Source of the DNA: Hofstenia miamia
Lineage: Eukaryota > Xenacoelomorpha > Acoela
NCBI GenBank assembly: GCA_004352715.1
Contig: SCFE01000082.1
Location: 1,026,179-1,090,178 of the forward strand
Reading direction: 5' to 3'
DNA length: 64,000 nucleotides
Shown here in pieces: positions 51,301-60,600 of the stretch. The position numbers and the translations under genes are program-made. The first letter of the stretch is position 1. Each line of letters starts with the position of its first letter. The notes beneath the pieces were generated by a model. The model saw only the letters and a program-made list of their open reading frames with translations, searched no databases and was not told where the DNA came from.

Positions 51301-54300
51301 GTGTTTTTAGAGGAATTTTAAGTTCTTGAAGAGTGAGTTCATTAATAATGTTCCTAAAGGAGGACATTGTTGGGTCGTGAAGGTTTTTACATTTTCATAT
51401 GTTAGCAATAGCATTTTGAGGAAAGGCCACTTGTTAACTGAAACGACAATTTCAACTCAAACAATCCATATGTATTGCAGCTGTCGCAATGTATGTTAAC
51501 ATTAAACAATTATATATAGGTCATAGAAACAGCCTGCATAGAGGAAGCAAAACCCCTGCAGTAAGAAATAACAAAAAACGTTGGAAAAACTCTTGTTTGA
51601 ATAGCTTACTTCAAATAAATTAATGTGAAATTCGTAAATTTTCAATCCATTTTGAAACTGTCATTTAGAATAGCGTTTCCGTTCTTATTGATATCATACT
51701 TACAATATAAAAGCTATATAAAATGATGTGCTAGCAAGGACTGTAATAATTTATGTGTAGCATTTTGGATCTCGTTTTCCAATAATTCCAATAAATTACT
51801 CTTTTTTGCGAATAAACTGTTTTGCATGTCTGAAGAGAACTCATTATTCATTCACTGGATTGGGACAGTGCTATAGGGACTTCAATTTACTGGATGAATT
51901 TTTAATGGGAGCAATTTATTATTTCCATTTTACAACTTCTCTGATTTCAAATTCTGTCTACAGCTGAGGTTTATTGAGTTTTTCCTCTCATATTTGCACT
52001 GGAAAAGCTTGCTTACATTATAATAAAATGCCTGATCCACAGAGAAACTTCATGGAATATGCAGTAATGCGTACTTAGATGGCTGAGAATTTCTTGTAAT
52101 TGCAGATTATTTTTCATTGTCTTAATTGACATACTATCAAATGAAAAATTCTTTATGTATTGCTCACTGATATTATAGAATAATTTTTTGGCACACCAAA
52201 CTAGTTGGTTGATTTAGATAAATTTTTTGTCAGACAAAACATATTTCCTGTGGGCATGTGTATTTTCTTCCTAAGAATAATATTAAATTATGGATATATG
52301 CCATAAAGGTATTTTCAGTAATTTCAAAGATGAATGTGATCTTGAAATATTTTGAACACATAGTTATTTTATGTGTGTGATAGTTATTTAATAAAATAAG
52401 GTTAACTTTAAGATTTTAGCTCATAAATGCCAACACCTTTGTAGTTTTACCCCAATTGGCTTTGGGTATGTAAATACACGCCTGACCTGAATTCACTTAA
52501 CCTTCCTAATAAAAGGCAATTGAACCAGCATTAAAGTAACATTGGTCTTAATTTAATTCAATGTCTGTATAAATCTAGAAAACAGCAGTTTTGTGACAAA
52601 AATTATGCCTAAACACAAAATTGCAAAAAAAAACAATAAATCCTGATAGAAATAGTCAAAATTGAATATATATATATAAACACAAGGATCGATGTTATTT
52701 CTGTTTAGAAAAATTTTAGCACTCAGTCAAAAGTTAGGGCTGCCCTTGTATTGTAAATTCTTATGGCAAAAATCGACAGTGAAATACAACTGAGAGCCCC
52801 AGTGCAAATTTATCACTCACCATTCAAACCGACCAATCCACAGATTTGTAAACATTTACCTGATATTTTTAATTAAAATGAAAATTTAGATACTCGATGC
52901 AATGGCTGTGGTGTTTAATGGCGACCATTTTCACAAAGAATGTTTCGTTTGCGAAGGCATTGTTTGCAAAGGAGAAAAGATTCTTTGTGGAAACGAAGGT
53001 TTCTTCGAAATCGAAGGCAGAAACGTTTGCAAGTCTTGCTACGATGAAGAAAAATCCACAACCTGCCCGAAGTGTAACTTAATAGTAAAAGGTAATGACT
53101 GCTTGGTAATTGTTTTCTTAATTTGTGTCTTTATTTTAAACCAAATCGAAAGCTCTCTATAATTTAACCCCCTCAACCAGAAATTTTTTTCTGTAATTAT
53201 TATTATTTTTAGATTCTAGATGGCTAAAACATATAATGTAAAGTTGTTTTATAAAGTTTATGATGATTACTATTATGTGGTACATATATGTACCCTCCGG
53301 GTTGAAAGGATTAAATGTCATTTAGCTAGCATTTGGTGTTCTCTTCAAATATATAAAGAACATACCACCCACTCTTCAACGAATGTTTAGTTATAGATTA
53401 AAAATACATATTATTCCACATAATTTTGATAACTAAGAAGAATTCCAATTTCCAAAAATCGCTAAGTCTAAGAGATATTCACCAATATGTGTCCCCGTTC
53501 CTGTACTGAATTGGAATTTGTGCGGTACACAATTTGGTACATTTATTACAATTTGCAAACGGTTTCTATAAAAGTTCTTACACTAAGTCAACCACAATAC
53601 CTTTAAAGTATTGTCATGAACGAAAAATTCATTGTTGCAAAACAACACAAAATTTTGTATTTCCATTGTCATAATTGATTTTGCAATTTTTAAGCAAAAA
53701 TAATTAATTTTGTAATAACAATAAAATTTGATTTCTTGTAACTTAACACTAGGGATGGGATGTGGATAGTGAATTGAATCTACCGGATACCAGATAATTC
53801 CGGATAATTTGACTGCCGGATACCGGATAATTTACCGGATACGACATATTACATTGTTGAATTATTACTAGGGTAAGCAGAAATTTGACTTAAGAAAAAA
53901 AATATGACCTCATTTTTATAAAAAAACATGACGGAATTTAAGTAAATTTGCCATAAAATATGACCATCCATTTTTCAAAATGATCAATTTAAGTAATATT
54001 AAAAGTTTTCTATTACTGAGAACAAGGTATAAAACAAATACAAAAAATCTTACACAACATAAAGTCAATTTTTAAAGCAACTACTTTACTAAATTTTAAT
54101 AATTGCACATAAATTTCCAATATGATTGTGGTTAAAATTGTTTTCATAGACTAAGAGTTTTCTAAACATAGAGAAACTTCTCTCACTGCAGCCGATATTG
54201 CTTAACATTTTCATAATCTAGCATACAATTCTGATTAAATGTTCATCTCCTTTTCTTCCATTATGGTATTGAAACCGTTATTGTCCAATCGTAATTTGAC

Positions 54301-55005
54301 ATAGGCGTTTATTTCATAGGTATCATTTCCACGATCAAGGGTGGGAGTATTAACAGTATGTGGTGGAATTTAAATTCAGTCAAACATTAAACAACTTTGA
54401 TTTTTTCATGATAGCAGTCTTAGTTGAAGCAATTAGATTATTAACCCTCACATACTTTGCCTGAATACACATGGCACAATTCTGCAACACGCGTGTTTTG
54501 CAAAATCCATGAAATGACAATGTATACAGTGTCTTTAATGTTTTTTGAGCTGCCCGCACATATGGCCAGTTTTAGATGCACGTTGACCAGTGGGTCGTTT
54601 CAGGTCCAAAATTAGCTAGCAATTAAGCTCCTCGGGAATTAGGTCAGGAATTGCCTTAATTGAAATGCAATAAATATATATATAGTTTAGTTCAAATGAT
54701 TTAAAGCAGTCACAATTCAGCACTAATTTTAAAGTTTTTTCCTAATTTAATGAAACTATTCCAAAATATGACTTTTATGACATTTCAGCCACAAATATTA
54801 CAGTATTTTTCAAAAATATGACTTTTTATAATTTTATAATCTCCTATTTAATTATAGTTCCCTTAATATATTTCCACCTGCCACATACATGGCCAGTCCT
54901 AGAAACACGTCGACCATTGGTTCGGGTAGGGTCCGGTCAACAATTAGCTAGCAATTAAACTTATCGGGGGTTAGGCAAAGAAGTACAGTAAATGAAATTG
55001 AATAT

Positions 55006-55045
<40 letters not shown>

Positions 55046-57250
55046 TAGTTCAAAAGATTTAAAGCAGTTACAATCCAGCATTAATTTTTAAATGTTTTTT
55101 TAATTTTAGTGAAACTATGCCAAAATAGGAATTTTATGACATTTCAGTCACAAATATTACCGAATTTTTTTCAAAAAAAACACAAATATAACTTCCTATT
55201 TAACTGCACCCCAGGTTGTGAAAACCATTCAATTTTAAGCAGACTGCAAAATAGACCAACAGAAAAAATATGACTTTTGTATGCCCTAATTATTAATGAA
55301 GAACAACCTTATTTCTCAATTAACATCGACCTCAAGAGGATGAAATTAAATAAATAAATATTGAATAGATTACTTCCTGATATGGAAAAAAAAACTTGTT
55401 TTATTGCATGAAAACTTACATATCATGGAAAAAATATAGGTTTTTCCTCGAAAATTACATTTTTAATTCAAGTTTTATCTCAGAATATGCTATCCGGTAA
55501 AATCCGGTAAACAAGTTATATTTTAACGGATACCGGATATACGGATCCGGTTTTGAAATTGCTGATTTTACCGGATACAGGATTCCGGCAAATCCCTACT
55601 TAACACCAGTTGTACATTTATAGTTATTGTTATATGCTTCAAGATGGGAAATTCTCAATGTGCGTTTGTTGTGCCAAATTGTGTAATAAAACCAAAATAT
55701 TATTTATTTGTTCTTAGATTAAAATTTATTTAAGCAGTATAAATATATCCGATTGATTTAGGGTTAACTCACAAACTAATACAAATATTTAAAAATTTGA
55801 ATTAATTTCTGTTTTTATATAGATGTGTTTAGCCAGTGAACAGAAGCGCACAACCAAAAGTGATGGAAAATCTTATCATGAAACCTGTTTTACATGTTTC
55901 AAATGTGATGAAATTATAGAAGCAGAGTTTTTTAGAGACCCTGAGCATGGATTATTGTGTTCTAATTGTCATGTTAGGGATTCATCGACTTGTGCCAAAT
56001 GTGGAGAGGTTTGAAATTTAATATGTATGTGTAGGCCTATATATATATGATTATTCAAAAGGTCCATTAATAATTAAGAACTGGAGATATTCAGTTTGAT
56101 GTTTGAATATGTTTGTTTTAAAAACGTGATACAATTATAGCGAGTATTGTCGACATATTAAACATTTTAATTCAATGTGTGATGGTTTTATGTTTGAAGT
56201 TATGTAACTGATACTAACCAAACTATTTATTAAAACTTAACTATTTTTAATTAATTTTTAAAATTTTTTTTATTCTCTCCGGGATGCTAAACGTAGGCAT
56301 ACGTGAATAACTAAAATCGTTTAAGAATTCAGTAATTTTTAATGTAATAGTTCAAACTTTTAAAATATACTATTAGGCGTTTTTATATTTTTTTATTTCA
56401 TTGGTTTTATGAGCTTGTTAGTACCCATTCATGCTCTTTGGCTTAAAGTGAATAAAATGCAAAACATTTTGGCACTTTCCAATTACGTGTGCTCTAGCAA
56501 ATCTGCTTTTAGCAACAGGTGTTTTTGTCCTTAGTAAATCGAGAAAATTGAAATTATTCCATAGTTTTATCTCTTTTTGAAGGACAATCAATAATTTTTT
56601 ACTCATTTCCATCTCTGATATACAGTTCTGAATAACTGGCAAAATCCATTAAAATAACTGTCACAGCTCTAGTTTCCCTTCCATAGTTTATGGAATGTCT
56701 AAACACATCACATCTACTATACATATTAATCATATGACATGCTATACACAAAACTTTTCAACTGCAGAAAATGAAACCTGATTTGCTTTAAGTATTAGAC
56801 GAGTGAGTGGCGTATTTAAGATGAGACAGTGTTATAATTTAGACTTTAAATTTCTTAGGAATCATACACTAATTTTGGTTTCGTTTTACATATTTTGTTT
56901 GAATATCAAGAAAATTATGTAATATTTTTTAAATTAATCAGCGAAGCTATTTATGGGTACTCTAAGATTAAATATAAATGAGAAACATATTATCATGATT
57001 GTTCCATAACCAAGGAATTTATGAAAAGTAAAAATGTTTTCTCAAATTTAGAAAATCGTTAGAGGATCCTTAGTAAATGTTGGTGATCATAGCTACCATT
57101 CCGACTGCTTTGTCTGCGTCTCGTGTCAAGGTGATTTACGAAACAACGGCATGTTTGAAGGGCACAAAGGCAAGCGTGACTACTACTGCAAAGACTGCTA
57201 CTCTGAGAAAATGGCCAAAAGATGCTTTAAGTGCAATGTACCATTAATAG
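31657..57250 (+). CDS. Four-LIM-domain protein gene (four coding exons seen, 3' end missing)
   Basis: Exons 31657-31704, 52890-53091, 55833-56008 and 57052-57250 join in phase (0, 1, 0, 1) into 208 codons. The protein is made only of tandem LIM double zinc fingers, which bind other proteins at actin structures or in transcription complexes. LIM1: C11, C14, H31, C34, C37, C42, C63, C66. LIM2: C75, C78, H99, C102, C105, C108, C126, C129. LIM3: C137, C140, H158, C161, C164, C167, C188, C191. LIM4 starts C200, C203 and is cut by the end of exon 4. Linkers of 7-8 residues resemble FHL, PINCH and paxillin arrays. There is no extra N-terminal half-LIM as in FHL and no LD motif as in paxillin. An in-frame TGA at 31636-31638 fixes the start. 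With the exon at 3051-3187 minus, the product would be 253 residues with four complete domains. Introns are 21.2, 2.7 and 1.0 kb. Confidence 0.85.
31973..32368. mobile_element. 396-bp MITE-like element with 13-bp flanking repeats
   Basis: GAATATATTCATA occurs at 31960-31972 and again at 32369-32381. The inner ends are roughly inverted: GATGGACGCGGGT on the left and GATCGATGCAGGT reading inward near the right end. Both arms are GC-rich with reiterated CCGCA and ACCCGC motifs, and the middle is AT-rich. The 13-bp repeat is longer than usual for hAT and is itself AT-rich, so the exact insertion type is uncertain. It lies 270 bp downstream of LIM exon 1. Confidence 0.6.
32679..32774. mobile_element. 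96-bp hAT-like MITE
   Basis: The termini CGGAGGTGAAATCAGGTT and, from the right, CAGAGATGGAATAGGGTT match those of the nested element at 17514-17738. Flanking octamers are GTACATTA (32671-32678) and GCACATCA (32775-32782), 6 of 8 identical, as in an aged 8-bp target duplication. It is among the smallest MITEs in this window. Confidence 0.6.
33619..33636. repeat. (CA)n microsatellite
   Basis: Nine CA units inside intron 1 of the LIM gene. Confidence 0.9.
36099..36421. mobile_element. 323-bp MITE-like element
   Basis: Inverted termini CAGACCTGGAAACGGG and, from the right, CAAGCCTGGAAACGGG (14 of 16). The arms repeat ACCCGA/CCTGACC motifs around an AT-rich middle. Flanking octamers (GTTGCAAT, CTTATGAC) do not match, so the duplication has decayed or the ends are slightly misplaced. 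Motif style agrees with the hAT elements around it. Confidence 0.55.
37000..37210 (+). repeat. Dispersed repeat family A copy
   Basis: Landmarks: TGCCTGAGGTACTTG, TTTTTTAAAAATATTTAACTT, CTCTCCATAG, GAACTTTAACAGCTTCTTTG and CATTGAGGCGTGCC, in the same order as at 21600-21770. Confidence 0.6.
37360..37510 (+). repeat. Dispersed repeat family A copy
   Basis: Contains GGATTTTTCAAAAATATTTT followed by AATTCTCTCCATATCTAATG, the core of the family. It lies 150 bp after the preceding copy in the same orientation. Confidence 0.5.
38050..38330 (+). repeat. Dispersed repeat family A copy
   Basis: Has AATTTGTGATAAAA, TTTGAGGTACATAAAAATAG, AATTCCTCCCATCTGGTGTT and, further on, GAAATGAAAGAGGAGATGAT, paralleling the order at 21600-22560. 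Three adjacent copies (37.0-38.3 kb) suggest partial tandem duplication or repeated insertion. Confidence 0.45.
38630..38985. mobile_element. 356-bp hAT-like element with perfect 8-bp TSD
   Basis: ATCAGATA flanks it exactly on both sides (38622-38629 and 38986-38993). Terminal inverted repeats are TAGCGGTGTGCGGGCCA and, from the right, TAGTGATGTGCGGGCCA (15 of 17). The arms are very GC-rich for this genome (CGCGGGCTCGAGAGGGCCCC; GGGCGCGGGCGGGCC), the middle AT-rich. No coding capacity. Just upstream, CCGTACCCGCACATCACTA near 38520-38537 is an end of a related element. Confidence 0.85.
39243..39315. repeat. (TA)n microsatellite
   Basis: About 73 bp of TA with one AAA interruption; the longest resolved TA tract in the window. 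Confidence 0.95.
40960..41470 (+). pseudogene. Decayed Tc1/mariner-like transposase
   Basis: Two successive open frames with a stop between them. The first (40960-41184) has KLHKQGRFLKRNGITLLYLK and WVRSGRSGKIF, resembling the helix-turn-helix region followed by a R-S-G-R-P-type linker. The second (41193-41459) has LQFCTQMLGFLRETLFITDE, HHNTITIQRKSGNKVRKKME and KFSSKSSSCLF. These follow the order around the first catalytic Asp (f-T-D-E), then an f-r-k-k-G-x-x-r-k stretch, then the conserved K-x-x-x-K-V-x-V-W block. The rest of the catalytic domain is missing. It is in the sense orientation within LIM intron 1 but is unrelated to that gene. Similarity is judged by eye and is weaker than for 28038-28595. 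Confidence 0.5.
42520..42790. repeat. CCCGAACCC-rich repeat patch
   Basis: Two arms with reiterated ACCCGAACCC, ACCCGAA and AACCCGAC (about 42525-42605 and 42715-42775) flank an AT-rich middle, the layout of other MITE-like elements here. The ends are approximately inverted (CATGGATGCGAACCCGA; CATTGGGCACCCGA from the right). I could not find a matching target duplication. Confidence 0.5.
42850..43060 (+). repeat. Dispersed repeat family A, 3' portion
   Basis: Has the continuous form of the segment split at 21820-22419: GCGAATAAAAAAGAAGAG, ATTCTCTTCAATCACGTGG, TTAGCTATAAGCGTTTA, AAATCCCCGGGC. It is useful as the reference that shows the split copy contains an insert. Confidence 0.6.
43576..43936. 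mobile_element. 361-bp hAT-like element, GCTCG family
   Basis: Flanking octamers CCACAAAC (43568-43575) and CCGCAAAC (43937-43944) differ at one base. Termini are CAAACTTGTTAACGAGCC and, from the right, CAGACTTGTCAAAGAGCC (14 of 18). The arms carry many GGCTCG/AGCTCG motifs around an AT-rich centre. A diverged relative lies at 11380-11720. Confidence 0.75.
52890..53091 (+). CDS. LIM gene coding exon 2
   Basis: Encodes ILDAMAVVFNGDHFHKEC and the rest of LIM1, the linker YDEEKSTT and the first knuckle of LIM2 (CPKCNLIVK). It starts in phase 0 and ends in phase 1 at AAAAG/GTAATG. LIM1 has two extra residues between its fifth and sixth ligands (C-EGIV-C instead of C-x2-C), which is unusual. An internal Met at 52902 is not the start, since the frame is open back to the acceptor and exon 1 supplies the missing Cys pair. 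Confidence 0.9.
54089..54208 (-). pseudogene. hAT transposase C-terminus in the intron 2 element
   Basis: A minus-strand frame reads MLSNIGCSERSFSMFRKLLV and ends IGNLCAIIKI-stop. The S-E-R-x-F-S core followed by a hydrophobic stretch is the hAT C-terminal dimerisation motif. Upstream, in another frame, EINAYVKLRLDNNGF and QAKYVRVNNLIAS continue the protein with stops and frameshifts, so the gene is dead. The plus-strand relative near 24772-25621 carries the same segments. Confidence 0.75.
55013..55042. repeat. (TA)n microsatellite
   Basis: About 30 bp of TA within the second copy of the duplicated block of the hAT element. Confidence 0.9.
55833..56008 (+). CDS. LIM gene coding exon 3
   Basis: Completes LIM2 (GKSYHETCFTCFKCDEII ... 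CSNCH) and gives the first knuckle of LIM3 (CAKCGE). Using the acceptor at 55831-55832, the split codon becomes GCC (Ala84) and the C-to-His spacing in LIM2 is 20 residues. It ends in phase 0 at GAG/GTTTGA, a weaker donor than the others. Confidence 0.9.
56009..57051 (+). other. LIM gene intron 3 (1.0 kb)
   Basis: GTTTGA donor, caaatttAG acceptor. AT-rich; I see no element or nested gene. Confidence 0.75.
57052..57250 (+). CDS. LIM gene coding exon 4
   Basis: Finishes LIM3 (HSYHSDCFVCVSCQGDL ... CKDC), the linker YSEKMAKR and the first knuckle of LIM4 (CFKCNVPLI). It ends in phase 1 at ATAG/GTAAGT, a consensus donor, so a further exon is certain. None is visible from 57251 to 64000. The minus-strand exon at 3051-3187 has the complementary phase and content. 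Confidence 0.92.
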
Positions 57251-57291
57251 GTAAGTAATTTCAATTATTTGAAAGTCCTTTGCATTTAGCA

Positions 57292-57616
57292 CAGAGATGG
57301 ACATGGGTCTGTCATGGCAGGACAGGACACAAAAAAAGCCCAAATGCACTGAATATAATATAATTTACATGCAATTTGTTAAAGAATAATAATTAAATAT
57401 CGAAATTTTACTTTAGAATCACATACTCTTCTGAGACTCAGGTTAAGTTTTTCCATTTCAGTTTGTAGATTTTATCATATGCTTCTGATATAACCAACCT
57501 TGGTCTAGCAAACCGAAAAATTGAAGAAATTTTTTAATAAGGCTTATAAAATAGGACTAAGGTTTCGTACGCCTTGCTAAGCTTGGGCCAAATTTTTCGG
57601 CCCATGTCCATTTCTA
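57292..57616. mobile_element. 325-bp MITE-like element in intron 4
   Basis: Inverted termini CAGAGATGGACATGGGTCTG and, from the right, TAGAAATGGACATGGGCCGA. The middle is non-coding. The flanking octamers do not match. It begins about 40 bp after the donor of LIM exon 4. Confidence 0.55.
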
Positions 57617-60600
57617 ATTACCTCCCGAATATTCATATATATATATATATATATATATACCGTATATAAATGTAGCCAAGAAATTATATCTACATGCATT
57701 CGTGTTTAATGTTCAGCAATATAAATGTATAAGAAGTAATAAAGAATTTTTCCATTTACTTTGATATTCTATTCCGTATATTATTCCTGGCGGCTGCTCA
57801 ACAATGGCTTTTTTAATTCTAAGTACATCAATTATTCAAAAACTTTGAATTCTGCTCTACAGAGAATTGAAAACATTGTTTTAGGTAATAAAAGACCGCT
57901 GTAGACCGTAAATAATTCGGTGATAATTGCCGACTGTGATTTGGAGAATAGTTGATATTATTTTATACGTTGAGCAGGCAACACAACGTTATGTCAATAA
58001 CAGCATTGTAAAATTTCATGTTTCATAACACAAACTTACTCTATTTCAACTATTATGTTTTGTTTCTGTTAGCCACGTGTAATTTGTAAATTAAAATAGT
58101 TGCTATAAAAGACAGTGTAAATCTGTGGGAGGGATAATAATGTTTGTCCTCTTATTACTTTTGCTTAAATGCCAAAACAATGTTAGAAGTATTTAACGGG
58201 TCTTTAAAAAAGTTAGGCTGGCCTTTACAAACTTGTTCCACTTGTAGACTTGTTTTGTAGAGCAGAATTCAAATGTGGAAATAATGTTTCTCTCATTTGA
58301 TTCATTACCTGTACTGATATTTTATAATGGCAGAATGCACTTTGTCCCCATGAATACATCTTTGTTTGTACTATTTATATGTGGGTTAAGAGTACAACTT
58401 GATACAAATGAGATAGGAATCAATTTATTGCGAGCATGTACAATAATTGTATTTATATTAACCATAGGCTTAAGTGTTTCTTGTGCATTACCTATTGGAA
58501 TTGGATATTCGATTAATGTTTTTCAATGTCATTCAAAAACTACAAGAGAATTACAAACAATAGCGTCAAAGATGTAACGCACTTGTTAGCAAAACACCAC
58601 AAAACAATGTATTATAATATCAAGTGAAGTCCCAATTCATGGAGTGAAGGTTTAACAAAACCATAAAGTTCATGACAGAGCAACATAAAATGTTAAAAAC
58701 TAAAGGCTGTTGCTAAGAATGAAAAATGCTTACCTCTAATAAATGTCAGTTAGAGGTGAGATCAGATGAACTTTGTAATTCCAAAATCTAAAATACATTT
58801 ACTTTAGATATAAATAAATATTTTAGATATTGATATCAGTAAGTTTTACTCAATCATAAAATTGATTGATATTATAACATGAGCTACCTTGTGGTTTTAC
58901 CAAGTAGTCATTTGATGACCTTAAAGCAAATGATAAAACCAGACCTACATTTGTATGCATGTTAAATAAACAGTAGGTTGAAATAGTTACCTAAACCTTA
59001 TTACTCTGTTTAGATAATACAAAAAAAGGACCGCATCTGCATACCATTCTTCTTCAATGTAACAATGACGTCAAATCAATGATAATGAAACTTTTGTTAG
59101 CGGAAGACCATCATCTCTCTCTCTCTCTCTTGAGTTCAACAGGAGCAAAATAGAAAGTGAGCCACAAAAAGAACACCATCGCCAGTTTGCCATCTCAACT
59201 AGCGTTATGCTAGTAGTAGCACCTGCTACAGAGAGTTCCAGTGGCAGACAACACAGTCAGAGATTTACAGTACCAACTAGTGCAGCAGTATTAGCAGCAT
59301 GCACTGTAGGTATGGAATCTGGTGTGAGGCAATAGCAGCCATCAGATAACGATGGTATAATATTAACAATGGTGGATGTGGGTAGGGGGAATTAACAAAA
59401 TTAAACCTGTGATAAATGTGTTGGCAAATTTCACAGTTTAAAAACTTGTTTCTGCTAAAACTCAATTGATTTTTAAATTGATATACATGTTTATTCTAAT
59501 ATTATTCATTATAATTTTCAAAAAGAGATATATAAAAATCCTGCGTGGGTTGGATGTGGATATATTAAAATTGCAGATTTAGTGAGCTTTGTATAAATTT
59601 GAGAAAATTTGTGCTGTCTATTAATTTGATGAAATTCAATACCCATATCCACCTTTGGGTAGTAGTACCAGCTGTATTATCTGATGAGCACATATCTCTT
59701 CGAAACAAGAGATAAGCCTTCCACCTGGCTGTGGATTGGAATCCTTTTGTGCACAGGCAAACTAAATTACAAAATATGCTACACCCTCTCTCTTGCGCCT
59801 CAATTAGTGACACCACCAATAAAAAATCTTTCCGCTTTCAGCATTAATTGGGAATTCAAAAACCCATAAGTCCACAACTAAGTTTTACTTCATTGTCAGC
59901 AGAAACGCACAATTCATATCATAAAGAGATAAAAGATCATGTCAATAAAATAGGTCAATAACATAAATAGGCCAAGAAAGAAAGCCACCTAAAAGTTGAT
60001 TTCACCATATCCTATGATGAAAATTGTTCCCTGACCACATTGGATTTTCCAAAAGCTTAATATCAATAAATTTACAAAAGCTTATTGGCAATTGCCACCT
60101 CAGTTATAAAAATGACGAAATCAACTTGGATTGCAAAAAATTATATCCATACATCTCCTGGTAAAGACAGAAAGTCTTACAGAAATCTCTAATCAATTAG
60201 AAAATTTTATAATTACCATGTCAGAAAAGTAGAAATTGGAATACAATTCTTCATTATTTAGAGGAAACTTTTTTAGAGGTGGAACCTTCCCTAAGAAACT
60301 CATTTGTTGTAAGAATTGTTTCTTAGTTTGTTGACCTTTCCACTTTCAACTGCTATTCCAAGATTACAGACATCCACGCCAAATTTGTGCTGTCACAAAA
60401 CATCTCTTCTCTATTAAAAACATAAATCAGATAAACTTACTTTTGGACATCCGCCAAAAGTCAAAATTGAGCAATCTCACAGAAAGTATAAATGTGATGT
60501 TGAATAACCTACAAATATCATGATCCGGCATTCCGGTCACAAGAAAATGGCGTAATTATTTGAGAAAGCCCTGAAAATTTGGAAGTAGCAATCTCTACTA

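Larger units (their letters stand above)
31705..52889 (+). other. LIM gene intron 1 (21.2 kb)
   Basis: The donor is GTAAGC; the acceptor is aaaatttAG at 52888-52889. The intron holds transposons and repeats listed separately: 31973-32368, 32679-32774, 36099-36421, 37000-38260, 38630-38985, 40960-41470, 42520-42790, 42850-43060 and 43576-43936. From about 43940 to 52880 I see only AT-rich sequence with no element or gene. Frames such as 39346-39618 (+) and 45955-46344 (+) are open but have no recognisable domain. Unannotated extra exons or a nested gene cannot be excluded. Confidence 0.7.
53750..55598 (-). mobile_element. 1.85-kb hAT element with perfect 8-bp TSD
   Basis: CTTAACAC flanks the element exactly (53742-53749 and 55599-55606). 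Both ends read TAGGGAT inward, the common hAT start. Subterminal regions carry clusters of CCGGATA/TACCGGATA. On the minus strand is a decayed transposase whose C-terminus is listed separately. About 54541-54850 and 54880-55215 are diverged tandem copies of one ~330-bp block (GGCCAGT, AATTAGCTAGCAATTAA, GATTTAAAGCAGT, ACATTTCAG.CACAAATATTAC); the relative at 23557-25622 has the block only once. It occupies intron 2 of the LIM gene in antisense orientation. Confidence 0.85.
53092..55832 (+). other. LIM gene intron 2 (2.7 kb)
   Basis: Donor GTAATG. The acceptor AG at 55831-55832 (gatgtgtttAG) is preferred over the AG at 55821-55822 because only the former keeps the reading frame from exon 2. 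Most of the intron is the hAT element at 53750-55598. Confidence 0.75.

Noticed and set aside
52902-53162. Exon 2 read as a stand-alone 86-codon gene starting at its internal Met
   Set aside because: It would lack the first Cys pair of LIM1 and read through a good donor into intron; the frame is open upstream to an acceptor, and 31657-31704 supplies the missing part.
53750-55598. hAT relatives at 23.6 and 53.8 kb considered as an assembly inversion duplicate
   Set aside because: They differ by many substitutions, a nested MITE and an internal duplication, so they are independent old copies.
55823-56014. ATG at 55823 as start of exon 3 or of a separate gene
   Set aside because: The upstream acceptor at 55821-55822 breaks phase with exon 2, whereas the AG at 55831-55832 keeps it and gives normal LIM spacing.
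58275-58577. 100-codon frame with possible membrane segments
   Set aside because: It overlaps dispersed repeat family B, and the second copy at 63365 does not keep the frame.
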